A stretch of DNA of 64,000 nt from positions 98,308,993 to 98,372,992 of the forward strand of contig OV277861.1 of NCBI GenBank assembly GCA_922989275.2. The letters run 5' to 3'. This DNA is from Gari tellinella (Eukaryota > Mollusca > Bivalvia > Cardiida > Psammobiidae). Both the position numbers and the translations under genes were made by a program. This document shows positions 33,703 to 43,984 of the stretch, in pieces; positions within the stretch are counted from its first letter, which is position 1, and every line of letters starts with the position of its first letter. Below the pieces are notes generated by a model. The model ran no database searches. It was not told the origin of the DNA and saw only the letters and a list, made by a program, of their open reading frames with translations.

Positions 33703-34150
33703 ACAGTAGCAATTCAGTAAACAAACTATGATACTTATTTGGTGTTAAGGCAGGTGTCTATACTTAAAGCAAGGTGAAGGTAAAGCAGAACGTTACTTTT
33801 GGAGCTTTCAATTTTAGTGTCATCTTCCTTTAACCCTTTGAGCCCTAGTCCCGCATATAGGCGTGCTTTTCAAACAGTGTACATGTGAATAGTACACTTG
33901 TCCTATGCAAACAGTGAAGACCCAGATCAGAGGGCTCCGGAAGGAGCCCTCTGATCAGGGTCTTCACTGTTTGTCACAATGCCAAACATTGACAAAAACA
34001 ACCCTTAAAAGTCAGAAATGGACTAGACTAAAATGGAAACTGGAATTGTCCATTCAAAGTTTCAGGGAGGAAAGAGTTAAGCTACCATCCGTCTGTCAAA
34101 CAGCACATTGACCTTCATATTAGTGGTCGTAATAGAGAGTTCTTATAGTA
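33703..34150. mobile_element. I element split by an A element
   Basis: Left half GTATCTATACTTAAAGCAAGG-like arm to CATCTTCC (33829). Right half GCTACCATCCGTCTGTCAAA to GGTCGTAATAGAGAGTTC...ATAGTA. The break is at TTAA in the hairpin arm. Confidence 0.65.
33830..34080. mobile_element. A element nested in I
   Basis: TTAACCCTTTGAGCCCTAGT start and GGGAGGAAAGAGTTAA end. TTAA at 33830-33833 and 34077-34080. Alpha variant hairpin 33908-33976 with GGGCTCCGGAAGGAGCCC apex. Confidence 0.92.
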
Positions 34151-34379
34151 TTTATAATCAGTTTTTGTTCAGATCAGACGCTGAGTAACTGTACGCATCA
34201 CATATACATTCATTGTGTGACACTGTTAAAATGTATATTTTAAAGGAATCTTTTGCATGCATTTTCACCTAGAAGTAGTGCAGACATTAATGTGGTCAGC
34301 AGAAAAAAGTTCAATGTAATAAAAGTTGAGTCAAGAAAAACGTTACTTACTCAAAATAAGAATATTCTAAAAAGGGACA

Positions 34380-34628
34380 TAAACCTTTACTCCAAAGAAA
34401 CGACTTTTAGCACGTGTAATTTGTTCCCCAACTGAAAAATATAGTTCAAATTGATACAGTCATGAATACGTATTATAATATTTTTTCTATATTCTAGCGG
34501 ATGGTAGATTAAAGCAAGGTGAAAGTAAAGCAGAATGCGCCTTAAGGCGCGTTTTGCTTTACTTTCAACCTGTTTTATGTGGTCACCCATCTCACATACT
34601 TGAAAAGTGCCATGGAGTAAAGGGTTAA
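34380..34628. mobile_element. C element, reverse
   Basis: ATAAACCTTTACTCCAAAG start (TTAA decayed), complete beta hairpin at about 34505-34577 (GCGCCTTAAGGCGC apex), end GGAGTAAAGGGTTAA. Confidence 0.85.
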
Positions 34629-34789
34629 AATAGTAAACTTATCAAATTGTTCATTTTCTGATATTTTGGCCTCAATATCAAAAGAAATCATGTCCTAATA
34701 CATGTAACATTTTATGTTAGCCATAAGATCAAAGATGATTATTATGTGACGTGTACATGATTTTCTTCGGTAAATGCCCGTAGAGGTAG

Positions 34790-34875
34790 ACTTATTAGAA
34801 ATGGGCATATAATAATTTTATCGTAAGCGACCACGAATTGAAATAGCATGGAGATATATGAAAACAGGTGACAGT
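34790..34875. mobile_element. I element, left part
   Basis: TTTTATCGTAAGCGACCACG, then AAACAGGTGACAG directly before the TTAA of the C element at 34876. The right part of the I copy is not found. Confidence 0.4.
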
Positions 34876-35129
34876 TTAACCCATTACTCTATCGATATCC
34901 ATATTAACACATTCTAATTTATCCCTCCACTGAAGAAAATTAGTTCCATTCCATACAGTCATGAAACTGTATCATAAGAAATGTTTTTTGTATTCTAGCA
35001 GATGGTTGCTTAAAACAGAGTGAAAATAAAGCAGAATACGCCATACGGCGCATTCTGCTATACTTTCAACCTGCTTTAAGCAGTCGCCTGCTTTCAAACC
35101 TAGAAACAGACTATGGGGTAATGGATTAA
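34876..35129. mobile_element. C element, reverse
   Basis: TTAACCCATTACTCTATCG start, beta hairpin at about 35010-35080 (apex GCCATACGGCGC), and GGGGTAATGGATTAA end. TTAA at 34876-34879 and 35126-35129. Confidence 0.9.
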
Positions 35130-35247
35130 TGCATGATGCATGTACCACAAGAACTGTATCATAGTAAGTGACAAATACCCCATGCAAGTGTTGTATTGAA
35201 ATTGTGAAGCTGCAGTGCATTTTGTTGTTGAAAGCATACGATACTTT

Positions 35248-35448
35248 TTACTATCTTCACTGCCATGATGTCATAAATTAAAACAATTGTCGTCTGCTTA
35301 TATTTTTTTCAAATTTAAAGTCTAGATTTTGATTTGTAAAATATGGAATGAGTATCAAACAGTTTGGACCCTGATTAGACGCCGCGTGAAGGGTTCAAAT
35401 TGTTTGCAAATAACTAGGGTACCAACAGTAAGGCCTTGATAGGGTTAA
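35248..35448. mobile_element. D element, shortened alpha
   Basis: ATCTTCACTGCCATGATGTC, TTGTCGTCTGCTTATATTT, and alpha 35353-35409 lacking most of the right arm (CGCCGCGTGAAGGGTTCAAA). TTAA at 35445-35448. Confidence 0.8.
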
Positions 35449-35478
35449 TATAAGTATGGCGATTTATCCATTATATAC

Positions 35479-35543
35479 GGCTCCATAGCTCAGTGGTTAG
35501 AGCGCCTGTCTAGTAAACAGAGGGTTCGATCCCCTCTGGAGCC
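35479..35543 (+). tRNA. tRNA-Thr(AGT)-like gene lacking the variable loop
   Basis: A 65-nt cloverleaf-like sequence. The acceptor stem GGCTCCA/TGGAGCC is perfect (7 bp), the D arm is GCTC-AGTGGTTA-GAGC, and the anticodon arm CCTGT-CTAGTAA-ACA carries anticodon AGT. The T arm GAGGG-TTCGATC-CCCTC is perfect. The T arm follows the anticodon stem directly, so about 7-8 nt (variable loop and 3' edge of the anticodon stem) are missing compared with a normal 72-73-nt tRNA. Internal A and B boxes are intact and a TTTT pol III stop follows at 35544. Either a pseudogene with a small deletion or a source copy for SINE-like DNA. Confidence 0.75.
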
Positions 35544-35758
35544 TTTTAGCATTTTTCGCATTTCTAGAGTAAATTGGTATTGTGCGACAAAATTGACCTG
35601 ACGTTGGTGACCTCTTTTAGCATAATTTCACACTTTGTTGCATTTCTAAATATAGCTTCGGAACTATTCGTTATCATTTATACGAGAACGCACATTGTAA
35701 CCACATCGGTACCGAAAAAATGTAGGATTGCCCGGTTCCACAAATATCGATAGGTAAT

Positions 35759-35830
35759 TAGCGCAAGTGGTAAGGAAGACGACTATACATTATTTTTCCG
35801 TACAGTCAGTGGTTCAAATCCCATGCAATA
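35759..35830 (+). pseudogene. tRNA-like pseudogene or SINE head
   Basis: A box TAGCGCAAGTGG (35759-35770) and B box GGTTCAAATCC (35811-35821) at tRNA spacing. The T stem and acceptor stem do not pair well, so it is not a functional tRNA. Confidence 0.45.
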
Positions 35831-35999
35831 CTCACATTTTTTCACATTTTTTTAAATAATTTATACTGTCTCTTTTAAGTATTCATACAACATCTATTTC
35901 GATTCGAACACGATTCTTTGTTATTTTTAAAAAATATATGTCATAGCGTCTGTTTGGTCTATAAAATAACATTTTATGAAATAAAAATATTTTCCTCTA

Positions 36000-36035
36000 T
36001 ATCGGGATTCGAACCCGGAACCTCGAGTTCAACGT
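36000..36035 (-). pseudogene. tRNA-like 3' half
   Basis: Minus strand reads CCGGGTTCGAATCCCG, a perfect T arm and B box (GGTTCGAATCC). I could not fold a matching acceptor or anticodon arm. A C10 run (36065-36074) lies next to it. Confidence 0.45.
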
Positions 36036-36179
36036 CAGGTCAATATTGTCGGACTATATTTCTTCCCCCCCCCTTTATATCTAAAAACGTTTTTTCCCAA
36101 ATAACCACTGTCCTCGCGGGTAAAGCAGCGAATGGGTTAGATAAACTGATAAACAGCAATTAAACAGTTAGTCATAGCA

Positions 36180-36420
36180 ATCGTCATACCAAGATGCACT
36201 CGCACACAAAACTTTTGGAAATATAACTGAAGTTATGAAGTTAAGTAATTATGCTTTAGACAAGTATCATATGTAATTGAGAAAAAAAAGCCAAGGCCAC
36301 AGTGACCTGAATATGGTAATTGACACTCTACCATCTCAAGATGTAAAATCCCAAAATTTGGTATCCCCATCTGAGGTGGTACCGTATAGAAAATAGGCAT
36401 GGTCAAACTTTCTCCATGCT
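36180..36420. repeat. Two units of the degenerate 135-bp repeat
   Basis: CATACCAAGATGCACTCGCA and CCATCTCAAGATGTAAAATC with CCACAGTGACCTGAATATGG between them. Same family as 3690-5850. Confidence 0.7.
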
Positions 36421-36494
36421 CTCTCTATCCGTTACTCAGTCTTCATCCGCTGATAAAAGCAACACTCATTAATATCATAGGGTATTACTAGTTC

Positions 36495-36672
36495 TTTAAA
36501 CCGCTTTAAGGCCCTTTCTTCTACTTCACTTTAAGCCACTTTTAAGCAACCATCTGCTAGAATATAACCAATATTTCTTATGGTACATGTTCATAACTGT
36601 ATAAATTGGAACTATTTTCTTCACTGGAGGAATACATTAAATTGATGGCGAGTCATTGGGGGAAATGGTTAA
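36495..36672. mobile_element. C element, decayed left half
   Basis: Beta arms decayed (AAACCGCTTTAAGGCCCTTT, CACTTTTAAGCAACCATCTG). The right half is intact to GGGGGAAATGGTTAA (36669-36672). Confidence 0.7.
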
Positions 36673-37112
36673 ACTGTTTATTGCGCCATTATTGCAGTGA
36701 AATGTTTGGCGAAAAAGCTATGGGACTGTATAAAACTAGCATATGAACTTTAATCGTACCTTTTGCTGACGAATACTGATTAGCTAACTAAAGTTTAGAA
36801 TACCAGTGCATGTATGCAAACATGGGGGGTATTCGCTCAAGCAAATTGTTCATCACCTGTTTGAAGTTATTCAATAGATATTTATGACCGTTAATAAAAT
36901 TGTGGCTTTTCTCGTGAATGGCCAACTAAAATGCACAGTATAGACACTTCACGTTGATACAAAGTTATTCAGCAATTTTCCCAGTCATAACAGTGCTTTT
37001 TGTGGTAATTGTGTTTGATTTATGGCTGTCTCACCTCTATCAGACTGTTATCATAAATGCAATAAGTTTGAGGGCAACTTCATTAAGCTCAATTAAAATG
37101 CACACTACCGTT
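36673..37112. other. Non-coding, nothing recognised
   Basis: No element ends, no tandem repeat, no frame. Confidence 0.4.
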
Positions 37113-37550
37113 TTAACCCTTTCCACGTCATAAGCACAGGGGGTCCGTTTCATAAAACTTCGTACGACAAATGTTGTCGTAAGTCAGAATATAAAAGTCT
37201 CAATTATTATTTATTTCTCCATCTAATCCGGTCTTGTGACATTTCTTTGGAATCGTCTTGAAAAGACGATTTCAAAGAGATGTGACAAGACAGGAATAGA
37301 TAGAGAAATCAGAAATTAAATGAAATTTAAAGTTTTGACTTACGACCGTTTTTGTCGTACGAAGCTTTATGAAACCAATAAGAGTCTTTGCAAAGAGTTT
37401 GAATAATGATCGTTAAGCGGTGCTTGACCAGGATCCACACTGATTGACACTCGTAGCAGTATTCATTGAATCAAAGCGCCTTTAATCAAACTGACAAATA
37501 TCGCAGACACAATATCAATGCAGACGATATTACTGCAATGAAATGATTAA
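37113..37550. mobile_element. D element split by a G element
   Basis: TTAACCCTTTCCACGTCATA left end (TTAA 37113-37116). After 37376 it continues with an alpha remnant (GCGGTGCTTGACCAGGATCC) and GCAGACGATATTACTGCAAT to TTAA 37547-37550. Confidence 0.7.
37139..37376. mobile_element. G element with delta hairpin, nested in D
   Basis: GGGGGTCCGTTTCATAAAAC start, GACTTACGACCG...GTCGTACGAAGC end. The delta centre is GGAATCGTCTTGAAAAGACG. Confidence 0.85.
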
Positions 37551-37748
37551 CACATTTGCGCCCAGTGGATTCTTCCATGTTTATATATTGGATTAGTCCA
37601 TTTTTTATCAAAGGGATGCCTGGTCAAAAAATTCATTTTCATTTTGTTTTATATTGAAATTCCTATCAGCAAACAGTGATGATTCTGATCAGAGTCTACT
37701 ATGTTTGCCTATTTCCCATATATGGGATCGTGGGCACAAATGGGTTAA
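37547..37748 (-). mobile_element. B element, reverse, hairpin collapsed
   Basis: TTAACACATTTGCGCCCAGT start and GGGCACAAATGGGTTAA end. Alpha is reduced to GCAAACAGTGATGATTCTGA...CTATGTTTGC (37670-37708). It shares the left TTAA with the D element. Confidence 0.85.
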
Positions 37749-37776
37749 AGTAGACGATAAAATTTAAAGAGTTTAA

Positions 37777-37947
37777 TACAGTGGAGAATCTGTTATAATT
37801 CATGTTTATCTTGGTGGCAAACAGTATGGAGCCTGATCAGACGCCGGGTTACCCGGCGTCTGATCTGGCTCCAAACTGTTTGCACTGCAAAAAATAGTTT
37901 TAGCGTAAACGCGTTTATTGGGAAAGAATAACAGATTCTCCACTGTA
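37777..37947. mobile_element. M1 element, internal deletion outside the hairpin
   Basis: TACAGTGGAGAATCTGTTAT and CAGATTCTCCACTGTA ends with intact alpha (37820-37885). About 80 bp between the left end and ATTCATGTTTATC are missing. Confidence 0.9.
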
Positions 37948-38751
37948 GTTACATGTACTTGGTGCATATTAGAATACACCTAATACATAACTCCATTGAC
38001 GGTGTTATGTCGCGGCATTTTATCAAACTATTCAAGCTGTCAAGATCTGATGATGAAGATCTGTCTTCAATCAAAATTAATATATGTAAACCAAATACCA
38101 CATGTATATTAACCCACTTCCCCCATAGAAGCGCCTAAAATTGCTTTTGATTTATTCCTCCACTAAAGAAACTACATGTAGTTCCAAACTTAATTATGAG
38201 TTTAAATTAATATATTGTGCTACAAGCCTATAAGAAAGTCAAAGTTCCAAGAACAGGAAGTCTGCAAATAACCCTCTCCTTTCTCGGACAAAAACATATG
38301 TTCTACTAGCTCACAGAAAAGTCTAAAGGAATGTTGTGATTTTATAGAGGCTAACTTAATGACCCCTATAGCTTTTAGCGAATATACTCGTCGCTCAAGT
38401 TAAAAGTATTACTTACAGTCATGGCTTTGTGCAGTACAATAAAACTTTTTATAGCTGCACCATATCATAACCCTTGTGAATCATCTTCTTTTAACTGTTT
38501 AATTGAGCCGAGAGTTGTCTATATCGTTTACAACTTGATGCTGATCAAACTATATAGACCAAACAGTTTCCTATATCGTATCGTATATGATTTAGATGAT
38601 GATGTAACGTGAATTGACCATTACTGTATACAGCAAAATGGCAGTAACAAGATCACACGCAAACTCCCGTTTCTGATAAATGTAAAATACATCGCCAAAG
38701 CAACAAGGTATGGTACTGGTTTTATAAGAGACATATAATGTCTTATGTATA
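37948..38751. other. Non-coding with a C left half
   Basis: At 38109-38200 a C left half (TTAACCCACTTCCCCCATAG ... TATTCCTCCACTAAAG) without a right end. The remainder is unrecognised; short frames at 37953-38138 and 38421-38612 are not convincing. Confidence 0.5.
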
Positions 38752-38950
38752 TACAGTATAAGAACGGGAAAGAATTACGTCTTCACCACTGTATGGCAAA
38801 ACGACAAACAGTGCAACTCCTGGTCAGAGGGTTCCTGTATGAGTTCTTTGATCAGGGTATGCATTGTTTGTATAATACGTGTTTACTTTTCATAGGGACG
38901 ATGTTGGTAAAAGACGAGTATACTCATCGCTAGGCTTTAGTGTGTTTATA
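38752..38950. mobile_element. M1 end fragment followed by decayed A element
   Basis: CGGGAAAGAATTACGTCTTC...CCACTGTA is an M1 end (to 38796). Then an A-type alpha variant (38806-38871, CAGAGGGTTCCTG) and the A right region TCATCGCTAGGCTTTAGTG. Confidence 0.6.
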
Positions 38951-39030
38951 GACATATAGCTGGTTTTGTGCTGTACAATTAAACTATGTATAACTGCACT
39001 CTTTCCTGACCACTGTTAATCAGCTTCTGG

Positions 39031-39280
39031 TATAGTGGAGAATCTGTTATTCTTTCCCAATAAACGCGTTTACGCTAAAACTATTATTTACAGTGCAAAC
39101 AGTTTGGAGCCAGATCAGACGCCGGGTAACCCGGCGTCTGATCAGGCTCCAAACTGTTTGCCACCAAGATAAACATGAATTATCAGAATTGTCCAAAAGT
39201 TGTACTTTTCTACGTTTTAGTGTTTTGCGTTTGCGTACGTTTGCGTTTAAACGGGAAAGAATAACAGATTCTCCACTGTA
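39031..39280 (-). mobile_element. M1 element, full length 250 bp
   Basis: TATAGTGGAGAATCTGTTAT and its complement at the other end, alpha 39092-39161 with apex GCCGGGTAACCCGGC and one conserved T/A asymmetry in the stem (CCAGATCAG opposite CTGATCAGG). The overlapping frames on both strands are hairpin artefacts. Confidence 0.95.
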
Positions 39281-39369
39281 TAAAGGTTTAATTGAGCTGT
39301 AATTTGTCTGTATTGTATATAAATTTGATTCTGACGTACACTGTATGGACCAAAACATTGCCTCTATCG

Positions 39370-39860
39370 TAAAAACCTTAGATGTTGATGTTGATGTAAC
39401 GTTAAGTCGTTAAGTGGCCAACTGTATAGACAAAACAAGTTTCCTATATCGCATACAACTAAGGTGTTGATGTGACATTTAGTGTCTAAACTGTATATAC
39501 AAACAATGTCCTATACCATAATTATACCACTAAGATGCTGATGTAACGTTAAGTCGTTAAGTGGCCAACTGTATAGACAAAACAAGTTTCCTATATCGCA
39601 TACAACTAAGGTGTTGATGTGACATTTAGTGTCTAAACTGTATATACAAACAATGTCCTATACCATAATTATACCACTAAGATGCTGATGTAACGTTAAG
39701 TCGTTAAGTGGCCAACTGTATAGACAAAACAAGTTCCTATATCGCATACAACTAAGGTGTTGATGTGACATTTAGTGTCTAAACTGTATATACAAACAAT
39801 GCCCTATACCATAATTATACCACTAAGATGCTGATGTAACGTTAAGTGGCCAAACTGTAT
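39370..39860. repeat. Tandem repeat, 147 bp, 3.3 copies
   Basis: TAACGTTAAGTCGTTAAGTG at 39397, 39544 and 39691 (spacing 147), then a shortened copy at 39837. Each unit is two related halves of about 73 bp (GTGGCCAACTGTATAGACAA and GTGTCTAAACTGTATATACA). Confidence 0.92.
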
Positions 39861-40114
39861 AGAATAAGCGATTTCATGTATTTAAGGCGCATTCTGCTAT
39901 ATTTTCTGCCTGCTTTAAAGCCGCATTGTGTTTTTGAGAAACCTGGATAAAACGGTTGTTTGAAGTCCCATTTGAACTACATTGGACGTGATTCTTTCAC
40001 AAATACCGGCTTTATCTAAGAAATTCGCTTTTTAATTTTAATTTTTATTTTTTTTATGCAGCACAAATTAAAAAGCCTCCCTTGTGAATGGAAAGAAAGA
40101 CAACTCGGTAAATA

Positions 40115-40307
40115 CAGGGCTCCAGATAACGGAAGTATTTCGAAAACTAAAAATCTTTATTTCTGCTTTTAAACCCAATGATGTCATACTCATTAAAATT
40201 GTCTCGAAGAGACGGTTTAATCATTAGTAACACCATAGTGTTCGGTGCTGAAATGAGTGAGAAAATGTTGGATTAGTTCAGATTACTCCCGTTTACATGG
40301 AGCTCTG
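40115..40307. mobile_element. Q element copy 1
   Basis: CAGGGCTCCAGATAACGG start and CCCGTTTACATGGAGCTCTG end. Interior TTGTCTCGAAGAGACGG palindrome. Confidence 0.7.
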
Positions 40308-40319
40308 AAAATGAACCGG

Positions 40320-40531
40320 TTAACCCTTATTCTGCTGCACAGACGTCTGCTTTGACATTGTCGTCTGCAAAATTTGTTCAGTTTAGATTTATGCATTGTT
40401 TTAATGAAACAAACCTGAAGACGAGTGTCAAACAGTTTGGATCCAGATGAGACGCCGCGTGACGCGGCGTCTTTCTAGATTCAAACAGTTTGTAAACTCC
40501 GTAAAGTTACGACCAGTAGGCACAGGGTTAA
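40320..40531. mobile_element. D element with alpha hairpin
   Basis: TTAACCCTTATTCTGCTGCA start, AAGACGAGTGTCAAACAG, alpha 40427-40494 (GCCGCGTGACGCGGCG apex), TTAA 40528-40531. Confidence 0.85.
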
Positions 40532-40569
40532 ACTATGAGATAAAGTCAAAATGTGTAAATATTATTCAC

Positions 40570-40586
40570 GGGGGGGGGGGGGGGGG
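40570..40586 (+). repeat. Run of 17 G
   Basis: Homopolymer G17. A likely assembly or length-variation hotspot, like 1018-1034. Confidence 0.9.
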
Positions 40587-40599
40587 TGTACGGTTAAAA

Positions 40600-41590
40600 C
40601 AAATACGGAGAATCTTTACCTTGAGCTTGCTGAAAATTACTGTTTCAGCCTTGTCCGCTCTCAAACACTTCCTTTTGGATCTTCACCAAACTTGCTACAA
40701 ATGTTTAGTAGTATAGAATCTAGGTCAGGTTCAATAACTAGCAAAATCGCATGAGGCATGTCTGAGTAATTGTCCTTGAATAATTAAAAAATGACTGTTT
40801 CAGCATTTCCTGCTCTCTAACACAAATACTTTTTATTGGATCTTCACCAAACTTGCTGACAATGTGTATTGGTATTAAATCTAGGTCAAGAAAAAAATCT
40901 GATAAACAAACTGTATGTGTTAGACAGCAAAAAATGCTGAAACATTAATTTTTAATACCTAAAGGTCTAAAACTCAGACATGCCTTTTGCGATTTTAGTA
41001 GTATTAAAACCAAACCTTGAATTTATATAAATAAACATTTTCAGCAAGTTTAGTGAATATCCGATAAAAAAAGTATGTTTTAGAGTGCAAAAGTGACTGA
41101 AACAGTCATTTTTTATTAATAAACAGGCAATAACTCAGATATACCTTATGCGATTTTAGTAGTAATCAAACTAAACCTTGATTTTATATCAATAAACATT
41201 TTCAGCAAGTTTGGTGAAGATCCAATAAAACGTATTTGTGTTAGAGAGCAAAACTTGCTGAAAACAGTCATTTTTAATACATAAAGGGCAAAAACTCAGA
41301 TATGCCACATGCGATTTTAGTAATAATTAAACTAGCCTAAATTTTATATGAATAAATATTTTCAGCAGGTTTGGTGAATATCCGATAAAAGCTGTTTGTT
41401 TTAGAGTGCAAAAATGACTGAAAAAGTCATTTTTTATTAATTAACAGACAATAACTCAAAAATACCTTATGCGATTTTAGTAGTAATGAAACTGAACCTT
41501 GATTTTATATCAATGAACATTTTCAGCAAGTTTGTGGACGATCGGATAAAAATTAGTTGAGTTAGAGAGCGGACAAAAAAGTATGATAGT
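40600..41590. repeat. 161-bp tandem repeat with an inverted arm
   Basis: GCGATTTTAG recurs at 40989, 41150, 41311 and 41471 (period 160-161). Two further units lie to the left in the opposite direction (GATCTTCACCAAACTTGC near 40679 and 40839, period 160). The unit carries AACATTTTCAGCAAGTTTGG and AAAAACTCAGATATGCC. The right border has GACTGATGGATGGACGGGCG. Confidence 0.9.
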
Positions 41591-41861
41591 CTAACTGACT
41601 GATGGATGGACGGGCGGAGGTAGATACGGTTGCCCCAGTGAAGTTGATTTCGGCTGTATCACGTGATACTAAGCCGTGTGGTAATGTTTATGACAGACGT
41701 TCTATTTTCGGTTTGTTATGATTTTAAATTGCCCTTTTTGGTGATTTAGGTCCGTCTTCATCATTTCATAGATCAGTTTGGCCCATAAGAATGTTCAAAC
41801 ATTATTATTAACCGTAATTGTATTTCAGGCATTAAGAAAAGGTCTGAAAACACAATGGGAC

Positions 41862-42031
41862 TTTAAGCTTCCACATTCTAGGATATAAAAATATTTCTTA
41901 TGGTTTATGAAATAAATATATAATAAATAATAATAAATAAATAATATATGACTATATAAAATCGAACTATTTTCTTCAGTGGAGGAATAAATTAAATGTG
42001 CTACAAGGCGCTTCTATGGGAGAAATGATTA
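41862..42031. mobile_element. C element, right half, with AT-rich expansion
   Basis: TCTAGGATATAAAAATATTT, an AATAATAAATAAATAA expansion, ACTATTTTCTTCAGTGGAGG, and a right end at ATTAAG (42028). Confidence 0.65.
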
Positions 42032-42289
42032 AGTGGTCATAGAGTATAGATAAAACAGTAAGTAATGTGACCACATGCAAACGTCCTTTTCTGAAATGCC
42101 AAAAAAATAATAAAAGTCAAATATAATACAGATATATTTCTATGTTTGTACGACACATGCTATGTCCTATAAAATTATGTGCCGTATTAGAAAATATACT
42201 TATATCACCTGACCGCAAACCGTTGAAAAAATGAAGCACATAAAAATACTGACAGTATGCACATTTGATCTAATTTGATTTAACCATAT

Positions 42290-42451
42290 CAGAGCTCCAG
42301 ATAAGGTTGGTTGTCAAAAGCTAAACTTTGCATTTATAACCCCCATGTGGGCACTAATAATTAGAATCAGTGGAACGCCTCGGATTTAGTGCTGAAATGA
42401 ATGAGGAAATATTGGATTTGTAAAGTTGACTCCCTCTTATCTGGAGCTCTG
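42290..42451. mobile_element. Q element copy 2
   Basis: CAGAGCTCCAGATAAGG start, CCCTCTTATCTGGAGCTCTG end. Flanks CCATAT and TCATAT match at 5 of 6 positions, as in E elements. Confidence 0.75.
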
Positions 42452-42706
42452 TCATATTTATTGCAAATGTTCAAGTACATGTACATTTTATTTATATAAA
42501 CAGTTTCTACAATATATATATACACACAAGGGCAATAACTAACTATGTTATACAGTGTATCGAAAAGAGATCATGTCACAAGTTATACCAACATTAGCAA
42601 AGGGCCTGTCCTTGACGTCAAGCGTAAGTACAAGTTAGAATGTGATTCTGTCATACAGAAGTAAACCATCTTTGCAACACAACATACACAAAACTTCACT
42701 CAATTA
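42452..42706. other. Non-coding, nothing recognised
   Basis: No family match and no frame. Confidence 0.4.
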
Positions 42707-42799
42707 AAAGAGGGTATTTTGCTTTATGCTTTACTGTCAGTCTGCTTTAAGCAACGTTGTCTTCAATATTGAACACCAGCTATGGGGGAAAAGGTTTAA
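42707..42799. mobile_element. C element, one half
   Basis: Beta arm ATGCTTTACTGTCAGTCTGC, then AGCTATGGGGGAAAAGGTTTAA. Its TTAA (42796-42799) starts the next A element. Confidence 0.7.
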
Positions 42800-43051
42800 C
42801 TCATTGTGCCCTAGTGTCGCACATATGCGTCCTTTACCAAAAGTGTACCTGTAAAGAAAAGAGTACACTTGTCTAATTCAAACAGTGAAGTCCCTGAATA
42901 GAGGGCTCCTGCAGTGGCCCTCTAACCAGGGACTTCACTGTTTGTCATTTTGCAATATATTATAGACAACAACCCTAAATAGTCTTAAATGGACCAGCCT
43001 TTATTGTAAACTGGAATTGTCCATTGGTAGTTTCAGGGGATAATGAGTTAA
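42796..43051. mobile_element. A element, full length
   Basis: TTAACTCATTGTGCCCTAGT start, alpha variant at 42879-42947 (AGAGGGCTCCTGCAGTGGCC), GGGGATAATGAGTTAA end (TTAA 43048-43051). Confidence 0.9.
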
Positions 43052-43177
43052 AGTCGAAATCAACTATATGCTAGTCATTTTGAGAGGATGACAGAACTTA
43101 ACATGTAGGAAGATCATTGAAGAAGACTCCTTTCATGGCGTTTGTATCACTTTAACATTGCAATAACTAGACACATC

Positions 43178-43406
43178 TTAACCCATTTGCGCCTAGTGGA
43201 TTCGTCAATGTTTTATATTGGATTAGTCCATTTTTTATCAAAGGGATGCCTGGTTAAAATTTTCATTTTCATTGTGTTTATATATTGAAATTCCTATCAG
43301 CAAACAGTGTAGACTCTGATCAGACGCCGCATGATGCGGCGTCTGATCAGAGTCTTCACTGTATACCTATGTCCCATATATGTGATATCGGGCACAAATG
43401 GGGTAA
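43178..43406 (-). mobile_element. B element, reverse, perfect alpha
   Basis: TTAACCCATTTGCGCCTAGT start, alpha 43301-43365 (GCCGCATGATGCGGC apex), GGGCACAAATGGGGTAA end. Confidence 0.9.
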
Positions 43407-43984
43407 GAAATGCCCATGGATACTTGCTTATTTGAATGTTTACTAATGGGTTTGACTGCGCTTGCGACGAGCATCATCTCTCAGTTATAGATAAGCTAAG
43501 CTGTTGGTGGACAATGGATAAATCCAAAAGAGATAACAGATAAGAGATAAAAAGATAATGATTTCATCCTTCAGAATATGAAACAATTGCCACACGAGGA
43601 AATACCACTGATAAACTTACAATAATAGTATTAGCCCTCATGGTGTTTTAGAAAGCATATACCAGGTATTTCAACGCTTTACCGATGACTGTAAAATCCT
43701 TATTACTTTTTGCAAGCATTGTGGATCTTGATGAGACGCCAAATATCCAAATTGTTTGACACTCTGCCCTTTTTTAACATGTTTAAAAGTCTCATTTAAA
43801 ATAAAAGAACTCGACAATATGTGCAAACTAAAACAATAAGTATCTTGCAAAGAGTAAGACATTTGTTTTTAAAGATGAAAAGATCTTCAATTTAAAATAT
43901 TTGTATTCAAAACAATTGGAGCCAAGGGTTTTAAGAATCTAAGCACGCGCAGGCTTATGTCCAATAATACCCAATTGTTTGTAT
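43407..43984. other. Non-coding with a D-type remnant
   Basis: AAGCATTGTGGATCTTGATGAGACGCC and TTGTTTGACACTCTGCCC at 43705-43770 are alpha/D remnants. Nothing else recognised. Confidence 0.4.

Larger units (their letters stand above)
35585..36051. repeat. 22-bp inverted repeat bracketing tRNA-like DNA
   Basis: CGACAAAATTGACCTGACGTTG at 35585 has its complement (one mismatch) at 36030-36051. A direct repeat CTTTTAGCATtttcGCATTTCTA also occurs at about 35543 and 35614. Confidence 0.7.
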
